From: JAADJA01 sp963840975 | GTDB taxonomy: Bacteria; Bacteroidota; Bacteroidia; Bacteroidales; JAADJA01 | Direction of reading: 5' to 3' | Length of the DNA stretch: 64,000 bases | Assembly: GCA_963840975.1 (NCBI GenBank) | Contig: CAWJBC010000016.1 | Span: 124,001 to 188,000, forward strand | Shown here: positions 56,756-64,000 of the stretch, piece after piece | Layout: each line of letters opens with the position of its first letter | Position numbering within the stretch: the stretch's first letter is position 1 | The notes under the pieces: generated by a model | Told to the model about the DNA's origin: nothing | The model's input: the letters and a program-made list of their open reading frames with translations, nothing else | The model's database searches: none | Made by a program: the position numbers and the translations under genes

Positions 56756-56767
56756 TCGAAATTATTT

Positions 56768-57094
56768 TTAAACACAGCCATCAGGTTTGGGTAATCCGGC
56801 TACGCGACAGGCGCCACGTGCAGGGCCTAATGGAAAAAGTTCGTAAATTTCCCTAAGCCGTAAACCCGTTTCCTGGCAAATTACCCGGATCATGGGTGCC
56901 ATCCCTTTTTCTTCAAAATTACGCCGGATGATATTAACCACCGCCCAGTGTTTATCGTTCATGCTTTCGATACCATCATATTTGGCAAACAGTCGGGCAA
57001 CCTCAGTATTCCATATTCCCGGATCGGATAGGAAACCATCTCCATCCACTTCAAAAACACGGCTTTCAATTTCAATTGTTGGCATATTTTTCAA
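56768..57094 (-). CDS. dsrC: DsrC sulfur-carrier protein
   Basis: A 108-residue member of the TusE/DsrC family. It shows 'FEVDGDGFLSDPGIWN', WAVVNIIRRNFEEKG and the flexible C-terminal arm ACRVAGLPKPDGCV with both conserved cysteines, C96 and the penultimate C107. The pair distinguishes true DsrC, which forms a trisulfide and cycles with a DsrMK-type complex, from TusE, which keeps only the last cysteine. No dsrAB genes lie in the window. Spacing to neighbours is 8 and 12 bp, so it is part of one operon. Confidence 0.93.
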   Translation of the reverse strand: MKNMPTIEIESRVFEVDGDGFLSDPGIWNTEVARLFAKYDGIESMNDKHWAVVNIIRRNFEEKGMAPMIRVICQETGLRLREIYELFPLGPARGACRVAGLPKPDGCV

Positions 57095-57102
57095 TTAATT
57101 TG

Positions 57103-57354
57103 TTAATTCAGATTATCCTGATCAAACTTGTCAATTATTTCATCAGGGGTAAGTTCTGTATCGGGTAAAACAAAATCGGGACAAAAATTCAATTTGTTTT
57201 TAACGATCAATCGCTTACAGCTTTCCCATTTCTTTGTGTCTGAATGGCAATAGGTTTGAATAAAACTTTTGCGTTGTTCTGCATCAATTGTAAAATCTGG
57301 TACAATGACCAACCTGCAAACTTCAATATTCGGACAATAATCGGGAACCTGCAT
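57103..57354 (-). CDS. Cysteine-rich small protein heading the dsrC operon, function unknown
   Basis: An 83-residue soluble protein, unrecognised. Five cysteines are arranged as C7-x5-C13, C36, C46 and C58 (DYCPNIEVCRL, IQTYCHSDTKKWESCKRL, LNFCPDFVLPD), plus an acidic C-terminus. The spacing looks like a metal- or cluster-binding site or a persulfide acceptor. It starts the operon and ends 8 bp before dsrC, so it is made with DsrC. Not a known Dsr component as far as I can tell. Confidence 0.7.
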   Translation of the reverse strand: MQVPDYCPNIEVCRLVIVPDFTIDAEQRKSFIQTYCHSDTKKWESCKRLIVKNKLNFCPDFVLPDTELTPDEIIDKFDQDNLN

Positions 57355-57869
57355 ATTTCATTTTAAAAAGTGGCGAAAGTTATTAAAAAATATCTTTGAT
57401 AAACTACGAATGGCTGTAATAAAAGTTTTTATTTTTTGAGATCATAAACTAAATAGTGATCACATTGCCTTGTTTACGAGGTTAAAGGAGACCTTTTATT
57501 GGAGAAATATAATTGAATTCCTGTACCTGATAAAACGGTTGTCAATCTCATATTTGCAGGAATAAGAATCTTTTACGTGGTGTGGGGGAAATACTGGAAT
57601 AATGGGAATAAGAGCTACGGTTTAAGCAATCTGTGGGAGGTATATATTTTAAATTTAAAACCAAAACCCCGTATTTCTTCTACCCGTCAGGCTCCCGACG
57701 GATTCACTTTATACCTTTATACCTTTATACCTTTATACCCTTATACCCCTTTCATTACTATTGTGCAGAAAATTTCTTTATTTATTTAAACGGATTAGTT
57801 ACAAATCCCAAATCCATTTCACCTGAAACTTTAACCGAAAATTGATGTTGTATTAAAAAATTCATTCTT
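57355..57869. other. Intergenic stretch with an 8-bp tandem repeat
   Basis: About 515 bp between the divergent dsrC operon and DCC gene. No credible gene: frames here translate the repeat into Tyr/Pro/Leu-rich peptides. A small hairpin ccgtc-aggctccc-gacgg lies near 57684-57701. A minus-strand TAACTTTC (57382-57375), one base off the -7 consensus, is the best promoter candidate for the dsrC operon. Confidence 0.5.
57707..57746 (+). repeat. Tandem repeat (CTTTATAC), five units
   Basis: Four perfect units from 57707 to 57738 and a fifth with one change (CCTTATAC, 57739-57746). Being 8 bp long it would change frame if copy number varied, but it is not inside a gene; it could alter spacing in the DCC promoter region. 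Confidence 0.85.
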
Positions 57870-58259
57870 TTGTCAGATAATGTTATCCTTTTCGATGGAG
57901 TTTGTAACCTGTGTCATTGGTCAGTCAGGTTTATAATGAGGCACGATCATAAGCAGCAGTTCAGGTTTGTCGCCTTGCAATCTGCAGAGGCTAAGGAACT
58001 TTTGAATTCAGCAGGAATTAATCAGGCGGATATGGATTCCGTGATCTATATCGAGAACGGTCAGGCATTTTTAAAGTCGGAAGCATTTTTCAGGATAGCA
58101 AAGAAAATGGGTGGCTTTTATACCCTGTTGCTAATTTTCAGGCTGCTTCCAAAAAGATTAGTGGATAAAATTTACAGACTGGTCGCAATGAACCGTTATA
58201 AATGGTTTGGGAAAAAGGATCATTGTAGTTTTCCCATCTCAGAACAAAGTGGAAATTGA
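57870..58259 (+). CDS. DCC-family thiol-disulfide oxidoreductase-like protein
   Basis: A 129-residue protein starting at TTG 57870, the only usable start since a stop lies nine codons upstream and no ATG follows early. The DCC motif is ILFDGVCNLCHWSVRFIMRHD, with 'FRFVALQS' and KSEAFFRIAKKMGG as in the family. Members have a thioredoxin-like fold and a CxxC site of unproven redox function. Confidence 0.88.
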   Translation: MSDNVILFDGVCNLCHWSVRFIMRHDHKQQFRFVALQSAEAKELLNSAGINQADMDSVIYIENGQAFLKSEAFFRIAKKMGGFYTLLLIFRLLPKRLVDKIYRLVAMNRYKWFGKKDHCSFPISEQSGN

Positions 58260-58355
58260 TAAAATGATTTACTGTTTACCGAACAGTCAGATTATTTCAA
58301 TGCATCCAAAAAAACTGAACACGGATAAATAAGATAAAAAATAGACGGATAAGTA

Positions 58356-59729
58356 TCAATTCGGAACCTGACACTGTTTGTTCTGATTATTCAGCCAGAT
58401 GTCATTTTTATCCGGGTTATTGATCTGTCCGTTCAGGTTATAATCTCCACCAAGGTAACCTCTTGTACCAACAAAAATGGACCAGAAATTATTTTTGTCT
58501 TCAGAATTAACAATTTTATCTGCATTGCCATCGCCGCCTGCCATGCCCCACAAACCCGGATCGCCCGGATCGAGAACGGCAAATCCGTTTATTGAGCCGA
58601 AAATCTTATTTACAGCATTTGAAAAATTATAAGTATAAATTCCGTTAGTTTTGACAAGGGCATTAGCTGACATAACTCCAAGATGATTACGATGCCAGAT
58701 CACCACAAAAAGATTTTGATTAATTGTCAGCGGAGCCGTTAGCCTTCCTGATCCATCGGTTCCAACTACTGATCCATTGTTCAGCAGGAATCCGGCTTTT
58801 CTGGCAATGGTCGTTGCCCCAGTTGCTGTAACGGCTGATGCAGCATCCCTCAATTCAACCAGAACCCAGTCAACAATTTGATTGTTTGGAATTGAAGAAA
58901 CACTTTCTGTCCCGGGATACAACCATGGAGAACCTGAATAAGGTTGTGTTAGCGGTAAATCATCAGGATTTAAACCTGTATTCATAAGATTATTGCCAGC
59001 AAAAGGTCCTTCAAGAAATACAGTAAGGTCAAGTTCGGGCTCGTTATAAATCAGTTCAATATCGTCAAAGTATGCAATACTTCCCACATGTGCAGAGGTC
59101 CCGGCAGCGCTGACCACAAACAAAATGTATTGTGGAGTGGTACTATTGAAATAATTAAACGGGGCTGAAAACCTTGTCCAGACTGTAACCGTGTTGGGAA
59201 TGTCTATTTGCGCCAATGATATCCAATTGGTCTGAGCAGCATCCGGAATTTTTGCAGAACCGGTGTGTAACAATGCTTTTACCTGAGCAACATCTCCTCC
59301 TACGGTTGTATATTTTGCCCAGATAACAACACTATCGGGTTTTAAAGTAAAGGGTGTCCGCCACTGATCATTGCCTGTATCAGTGAAAGCCCACCCGGTT
59401 CCGGAAAGTTCTGCATGTACCCTTCCATTGGTTACCAAGCCGGATGCGACAGTTGTTAACACAGCTGCATTAAAAAGTTTTACTGAATAAGTACCTGAAT
59501 GGGCATCTGTGCTTTTGTCCCAAATATAGGGAGCCAAACCATTAATGATGCCTCCTCCGTCAGATGTTTTAATAGAACTCCAGTCAACCGGCTCCTGAGT
59601 CGTAAGGCCAGAAATCGTTTCCCAATTTTCAAATCCTGCATTTTCGGGTTGCTGCTGGCTGAATGCTGTAGTTATTATTAGGGAAAGGAATGTCGCAATT
59701 ATAGTTTTAATAGTAGTATTCGTTTTCAT
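58356..59729 (-). CDS. Secreted protein: PCMD-like domain plus dockerin-like module
   Basis: A 457-residue protein with a signal peptide (MKTNTTIKTIIATFLSLIIT...AFS). Residues 25-234 form a jelly-roll carbohydrate-binding-like domain (PENAGFENWETISG, STDAHSGTYSVKLFN, IAYFDDIELIY). Residues 235-457 are the same module as in the 613-residue cytochrome (IVDWVLVELR, WHRNHLGVMSA, GDGNADKIVNSEDKN, GDYNLNGQINNPDKN). The N-terminal part is paralogous to the next gene, which instead carries a T9SS tail. Function unknown; extracellular. Confidence 0.8.
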   Translation of the reverse strand: MKTNTTIKTIIATFLSLIITTAFSQQQPENAGFENWETISGLTTQEPVDWSSIKTSDGGGIINGLAPYIWDKSTDAHSGTYSVKLFNAAVLTTVASGLVTNGRVHAELSGTGWAFTDTGNDQWRTPFTLKPDSVVIWAKYTTVGGDVAQVKALLHTGSAKIPDAAQTNWISLAQIDIPNTVTVWTRFSAPFNYFNSTTPQYILFVVSAAGTSAHVGSIAYFDDIELIYNEPELDLTVFLEGPFAGNNLMNTGLNPDDLPLTQPYSGSPWLYPGTESVSSIPNNQIVDWVLVELRDAASAVTATGATTIARKAGFLLNNGSVVGTDGSGRLTAPLTINQNLFVVIWHRNHLGVMSANALVKTNGIYTYNFSNAVNKIFGSINGFAVLDPGDPGLWGMAGGDGNADKIVNSEDKNNFWSIFVGTRGYLGGDYNLNGQINNPDKNDIWLNNQNKQCQVPN

Positions 59730-59783
59730 AGGGGGAATTTGTATTATTTAATTGAATAAAAAAAACATGTAATTAGTATTGAA

Positions 59784-60734
59784 TTATCTTTTGACTATTT
59801 TTTGAGAAAAATTAAATGATGAGCTTTTGATCCGGCAAATATAAATTCCGGAATGTAAATCAACCGGAATTCTGTTTGTCAATTCAGGATTGAAATTTTG
59901 TAAAAACAAGACCTTTCCTGACAAATCCATTATTTCCACAACCGAAGATTCGTATCGGAACTCTGAATTCAATTGAATGACCAATTCGTCGCCTGATATA
60001 TGAACATCAAAATCCTCATTCGGAATGTTCTTAAGGGAGGTATTGTAATAAATTAATTCAAAATCATCAAGATAAAGAATGCTGAAAGGAAGAGCATTTG
60101 CAGCATCTCCAGCATAAATGGCAAATAAAATATACTCGGGTGTGTTATTGTTCAGGTAAACAAAGGGAACTGAAAGACGGGTCCATTCATCAATCTGCCC
60201 TGAAATATCCATATTTGCTACAGCAATCCAGTTCGTAAAAGTTGAATCGGCGATTTTTGCTGTGTCGCTGTGCAATATCGCCACAACGTGAGCAACGTCA
60301 TTTTCAGTTGGAAAATATTTAGCCCAAACGGTCAGGCTATCCGGCTTATCTGCGAAAGGTGTATTGAATTCAGGAAGAGAATCAATTGTATAAACATAAG
60401 CATCGGTAGGAGGTAAAGTGGCATGAACCCTTCCATTGGTCATTGTTCCGGGAGCTACAAAAATCAGGATTGTATCATTTCTCAGTTTAACAGAATAATC
60501 TCCGGAATGAGAATCTGTACTACGTTCCATTGTCACCGGAATTACGGAATTGATAAAATCACCTCCATCTGAAGTTTTTAACGAATTCCAGTTAACAGGT
60601 TCCAGCGTATCGGGTCCAAAACCAAATTCTTCCCATAATTCAAATCCCGGATTTTCCGGTTGCTGTTGCCCCTTTGCCTGATAAACTAATGATATCGCAA
60701 AAACGAAGATGATAAAAACTAAATACTTTTTCAT
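59784..60734 (-). CDS. Secreted PCMD-like protein with T9SS sorting domain
   Basis: From ATG 60734 (signal peptide MKKYLVFIIFVFAISLVYQA) a 316-residue protein. The N-terminal domain follows the neighbour at 58356 closely (PENPGFELWEEFG, STDSHSGDYSVKLRN, ILYLDDFELIYY). The C-terminus is a T9SS type A-like sorting domain ending 'GIYICRIKSSSFNFSQKIVK'. Tandem duplicates with swapped tails. Confidence 0.82.
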   Translation of the reverse strand: MKKYLVFIIFVFAISLVYQAKGQQQPENPGFELWEEFGFGPDTLEPVNWNSLKTSDGGDFINSVIPVTMERSTDSHSGDYSVKLRNDTILIFVAPGTMTNGRVHATLPPTDAYVYTIDSLPEFNTPFADKPDSLTVWAKYFPTENDVAHVVAILHSDTAKIADSTFTNWIAVANMDISGQIDEWTRLSVPFVYLNNNTPEYILFAIYAGDAANALPFSILYLDDFELIYYNTSLKNIPNEDFDVHISGDELVIQLNSEFRYESSVVEIMDLSGKVLFLQNFNPELTNRIPVDLHSGIYICRIKSSSFNFSQKIVKR

Positions 60735-60921
60735 TTTATTAAATTTTGACCTAAAAATTTCTAACCGCGACAAAAATATTAAAATTCTTATTGGTAATTG
60801 CCCTCTTGAATACTTTCAATTAATTAAAAAGTATCAACAGACCAAAAGTAATTACAGATCATTCATTCTCAATTTTGCTTCATGGAAATATAACCCAGAG
60901 AAGAAGAAAATGTTCATCCAT

Positions 60922-62697
60922 TTATTCGTCTGAAAACTCTTTCAGCAGCTTTCTGTATGTCGAAAAAACGTTGGCTCTGGAAACAAAACCAAGGTATTTA
61001 CCATCTTTGATCACAGGAAGGTTGTAGTTATCTGTTTCGCTGAATTTTTTTGCAACATCTTCCATGGATTCGTCAGGGTTTACCAAAGGATCGGGCATAT
61101 ACATCAAATCCCTGATAAACGTTTTTTCATATAAGTCACGCTCAAAAACGATATTTCTTATTTCGTTGATAAAGATCACTCCATAGAAATTGTTTTCCTC
61201 ATCCACTACAGGAAATACGTTTCGCTGCGAATTGGGGACAACTTTTACAAAATCTCCTAATGTAGCATTGAGGTGAATGGTTTGAAAGTTGGTTTCGAGC
61301 AGATTTTTCACCTTCATCAGCGAAAGCATGGCCTTGTCCTTGTCATGGGTGAATAACTCGCCCCGTTGTGCAAGCCTTTTTGCGTATAGTGAATGAGGCT
61401 CAAAATAATTGATGGTAAGATAAGAAATGGTAGCTGTTATGATAAGTGGAGTAAGAAGTTCATAACCTCCGGTGATTTCAGCGATGAGGAAAATCCCGGT
61501 CAACGGGGCATGCATAACTCCCGACATCATTCCTGCCATGCCTACAAGGGCAAAGTTACTTTCTGAAACCTGCAAAAAGGAGAACTGATTCATTACCTTT
61601 GCGACGAATAAACCTGCTATTCCACCCATGAAGAGAGATGGCGCGAAGATGCCTCCGATACCTCCGCTCCCGGTTGTCACGGCGGTGGCAATGGCTTTAA
61701 AAATCAGGATGGAAAAAATGATAACCAGCAAAAACCATGGCTTATCCTTCAGGCTAAAAAACAATCCCTCGTTGATGAGTTCATTGCTGTTTCCCTTCAG
61801 AACCTCCTGAAGAATGGGATAACCTTCACCAAAAAGCGAAGGGAAAACAAAAATAAAAATCCCAAGTATTATCCCGCCGGATAGAATTTTTTTGTAGTCG
61901 CTTTCAATTTTTTTAAACCGTCCTTCGATGAAGACGGTGACTCTGGTAAAATACACAGAAATCAATCCGGTGAAAACACCTAAAATAATAAACAATGGTA
62001 TTTGGCTCAGAACAAAAGGATCGGTAAGATGAAACAAGAAAAGAACACTTTTGCCGCTTAGAAAAAAAGCAACCGTTGCACCGGTAACAGCAGATATCAA
62101 CAGCGGGATCAGGGCGGTAAGCGTCAGGTCTATCATCAATACTTCAATGGCGAAGATAACGGCGGCAATAGGTGATTTGAAGATACCGGCGATAGCTCCG
62201 GCAGCGCCACAACCAATCAGTACGATTAATGTCTTATGGTTCAACCGGAACCATCTGCCCAGATTGGAGCCAATGGCGGAACCCGTGAGAACAATTGGCG
62301 CCTCCAATCCAACCGATCCACCGAAGGCAACAGTAAGTGTGCTTCCCACCATCGAAGAATAGGTATTGTGCCCATCCAGAACACCTTTCCTTTTTGAAAT
62401 TGCATAGAGAATGCGGCTTACCCCGTGGCTGATGTCTTTTTTCAGGATAAACTTAACATAAACCACTGTCAGTACTATTCCAACCAGAGGCAGAGCAAGG
62501 TATAGAAAATTTTCCCTTTCGAATTGGAAACCACGGGATATCAGATAAAAGGTAAAATGAACCGTATTTTTTAGGATAACCGCTGCCAGCCCACTCACGA
62601 TGCCAATAACAAAACTGAGTATCAGAACAAACTGGCTGTTGGTAATATACTTGCTTTTCCAGGTTGAAAAACGAAAAATAAATCGTGGGATCTTCAT
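60922..62697 (-). CDS. ClC-family chloride channel/transporter with CBS domains
   Basis: A 591-residue membrane protein. The anion-pathway motifs are present as FGGSVGLEAPIVLTGSAIGS (the GxEGP region, here GLEAP), 'GSGGIGGIFAPSLFMGG' and the C-terminal MSGVMHAPLTGIFLIAEITGG. Two CBS domains occupy the last 130 residues (DPLVNPDESMEDVAKKFSET). The 'gating glutamate' position is present in GLEAP. It may be a chloride/proton exchanger or a channel. With the SLC12-like and MscS genes it adds to the window's rich ion-transport content. Confidence 0.92.
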   Translation of the reverse strand: MKIPRFIFRFSTWKSKYITNSQFVLILSFVIGIVSGLAAVILKNTVHFTFYLISRGFQFERENFLYLALPLVGIVLTVVYVKFILKKDISHGVSRILYAISKRKGVLDGHNTYSSMVGSTLTVAFGGSVGLEAPIVLTGSAIGSNLGRWFRLNHKTLIVLIGCGAAGAIAGIFKSPIAAVIFAIEVLMIDLTLTALIPLLISAVTGATVAFFLSGKSVLFLFHLTDPFVLSQIPLFIILGVFTGLISVYFTRVTVFIEGRFKKIESDYKKILSGGIILGIFIFVFPSLFGEGYPILQEVLKGNSNELINEGLFFSLKDKPWFLLVIIFSILIFKAIATAVTTGSGGIGGIFAPSLFMGGIAGLFVAKVMNQFSFLQVSESNFALVGMAGMMSGVMHAPLTGIFLIAEITGGYELLTPLIITATISYLTINYFEPHSLYAKRLAQRGELFTHDKDKAMLSLMKVKNLLETNFQTIHLNATLGDFVKVVPNSQRNVFPVVDEENNFYGVIFINEIRNIVFERDLYEKTFIRDLMYMPDPLVNPDESMEDVAKKFSETDNYNLPVIKDGKYLGFVSRANVFSTYRKLLKEFSDE

Positions 62698-62918
62698 CTG
62701 TTTTTAAAAAACATTCAGTTACAAATGTAATCGAATGTTTTTAAATTTTAACCCCGGCTTCAAAATGTTCAAGCAAATTGAAAATGAATGGAATATATGA
62801 ACTATTAAGATTTGTCGCAAATTCAAAAATGAATTTCTCCTTAATTACAATAGTATTACATGTCAATTATTATTTTTTTAACCTGTTAGAATTTTTATTT
62901 TAGCCAAAATTTCAGTTG

Positions 62919-63686
62919 ATGAAAAAAATCATAACATACAATGTCAACGGTATCAGGGCTGCGGTGCAGAAGGGATTTACCGAATGGTTAAAATTGGCTA
63001 ACCCCGATGTGATCTGCATTCAGGAAACCAAGGCGCAACCCGACCAAATCCCTGTTTCACAATTTTTGGAATTAGGCTATCGGTCATATATATTTTCAGC
63101 TCAAAAAAAAGGTTATAGCGGCGTAGCCATTTTGTCCAAAACCGAACCCGATTACGTGGAGTATGGAATGGGGATTGAAAAGTACGACTTCGAAGGAAGG
63201 ATGATTAGAGCTGATTTTGGAGATATTTCAGTGATGAGCGTTTATCATCCTTCAGGTTCAAGCGGTGAAGAACGGCAGGCATTCAAGATGAAATGGCTGG
63301 AGGATTTTCAAAGATATATCGGACAGTTAAAGGAAAAAAAACCAAATCTGATTCTTTCGGGCGATTATAATATCTGCCACAAACCCATTGATATTCACGA
63401 TCCCATTCGCAATGCCACCAGTTCAGGCTTTTTACCGGAAGAACGGGAATGGATGACAGGCTTTATTGATACCGGTTTTATTGATACCTTCCGTTACTTT
63501 AACCGGCAACCGCATCAATACACATGGTGGAGCTTTCGGATGAATGCAAGATCAAGAAATCTCGGCTGGCGTATTGATTACAACATGGTAACAGAATCCC
63601 TCGAAAAGAAACTTAAAAGAGCAATGATACTGCCACAGGCAAAACATTCGGACCATTGCCCGGTGGTGCTGGAAATAGAGGTTTAA
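62919..63686 (+). CDS. xth: Exodeoxyribonuclease III
   Basis: A 255-residue AP endonuclease/exonuclease from ATG 62919 (a TTG directly before it extends the frame by one codon). Catalytic motifs: ITYNVNGIRAAVQKGF, the metal glutamate in CIQETKAQ, 'GDYNICHKPIDIHDP', IDYNMVTESL and the terminal SDHCPVVLEIEV. It removes abasic sites and 3' blocks in base-excision repair. Stand-alone gene. Confidence 0.95.
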   Translation: MKKIITYNVNGIRAAVQKGFTEWLKLANPDVICIQETKAQPDQIPVSQFLELGYRSYIFSAQKKGYSGVAILSKTEPDYVEYGMGIEKYDFEGRMIRADFGDISVMSVYHPSGSSGEERQAFKMKWLEDFQRYIGQLKEKKPNLILSGDYNICHKPIDIHDPIRNATSSGFLPEEREWMTGFIDTGFIDTFRYFNRQPHQYTWWSFRMNARSRNLGWRIDYNMVTESLEKKLKRAMILPQAKHSDHCPVVLEIEV

Positions 63687-63895
63687 ATTGATCAATAAAC
63701 CTATCAGTTCTTTTCCAACCTGATAAATCTTATCCCCAACTTCCAATCCTCTGTGAATTCTAATGTGTCCTATGTGTCTACTGTGGTAGAAATTTTAGCC
63801 TTATGACCTTTTCTCTTTAAAATGCAAGTAGCAGGAAACAAGCAACCAGCCTTCCCCTTTCCACCTATTTTACTATTTTCGCAAAAAAATAACTC

Positions 63896-64000
63896 GTGAA
63901 GATACTGCTCGTAGGAAGTCCCCGCACGGTAATGGGTTTCAACCGTCTCACCAAGATTCCCAGCCTCAACCTGGCTTCATTGGCTGCCAATGTGGACAAA
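63896..64000 (+). CDS. Start of a cobalamin-binding radical-SAM-type protein (partial)
   Basis: The last 35 codons of the window form an open frame from GTG 63896: VKILLVGSPRTVMGFNRL, then TKIPSLNLASLAANVD. This matches the N-terminal beta strand and first helix of the B12-binding domain of BchE-like radical-SAM proteins, where 'LNLASLAA' is typical. The rest lies outside, so neither the radical-SAM cluster nor the function can be seen. Confidence 0.6.
   Translation, partial: MKILLVGSPRTVMGFNRLTKIPSLNLASLAANVDK

Noticed and set aside
57463..57560. A structured RNA or tRNA upstream of the DCC gene
   Set aside because: No cloverleaf or recognisable riboswitch core could be folded by eye; a covariance-model scan would be needed.
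57577..57845. Two 70-residue frames rich in Tyr, Leu and Pro
   Set aside because: They are translations of the CTTTATAC tandem repeat in overlapping frames, with no matching family or conserved start.

Overview
The window is a stretch of a Bacteroidota chromosome, probably an uncultured Bacteroidales-type organism. The evidence is a PorZ/recO junction, type IX secretion (T9SS) C-terminal sorting domains, a large TonB-dependent receptor with a carboxypeptidase-like regulatory domain, lipoproteins with an acidic surface-export tail, TAnnTTTG -7 promoter motifs at well-placed positions, and the local order panC-panD-UPF0104-rfaE2-radA. Nothing suggests a plasmid or phage. No tRNA, rRNA, CRISPR array, transposase or integrase was recognised.

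Layout. 0-5 kb: end of porZ, recO, an FkbM-type methyltransferase, lipB and lipA, and a badly broken secreted redoxin. 5.4-17.9 kb: a phosphate block with a sensor kinase and response regulator, beta-helix lipoprotein, TonB receptor, YwqK-like protein, small CarboxypepD-like protein, PiT transporter with a PhoU-like tail, porin and a second beta-helix lipoprotein. Several promoters here carry 11-bp-spaced TTAA repeats placed just upstream of the -7 box, so they look like one Pho-type regulon. 18-30.6 kb: radA, rfaE2, UPF0104, panD, panC, an LRR lipoprotein bracketed by structured direct repeats, biotin-dependent carboxylase subunits, a MtfA-like peptidase, thioredoxin and mutS2. 31-32.5 kb: two divergent HicAB-type pairs and a third HicB. 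32.6-36.7 kb: a frameshifted GH2 beta-mannosidase and a T9SS propeller protein. 36.7-47.3 kb: an ion-homeostasis island with two SLC12-like permeases, a 996-residue coiled-coil P-loop ATPase between them, a CPA-type antiporter and two MscS-like channels. 48-51.3 kb: two multihaem cytochromes. 51.5-53.6 kb: a MarR regulator with two NAD(P)-binding proteins and matching operators. 53.6-57.4 kb: a tight operon of a Cys-rich small protein, DsrC, a DsrM-like membrane protein, a DsrK/HdrD-like iron-sulfur protein and a cysteine desulfurase. 57.8-64 kb: DCC protein, two paralogous secreted proteins, a ClC channel, exonuclease III and the start of a B12-binding-type protein.

The most interesting items are the DsrC operon, which has no dsrAB nearby; the permease/ATPase cluster; the predicted Pho operators; and two paralogue pairs in which one member carries a T9SS sorting domain and the other a dockerin-like module at the same place. 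A technical point colours the whole window. At least ten coding-frame breaks (lipB, redoxin, panC, permease 1 and perhaps the ATPase start) are repaired by removing a single base, usually in a short homopolymer, so insertion-type sequencing error competes with real gene decay. The beta-mannosidase break has the opposite sign.
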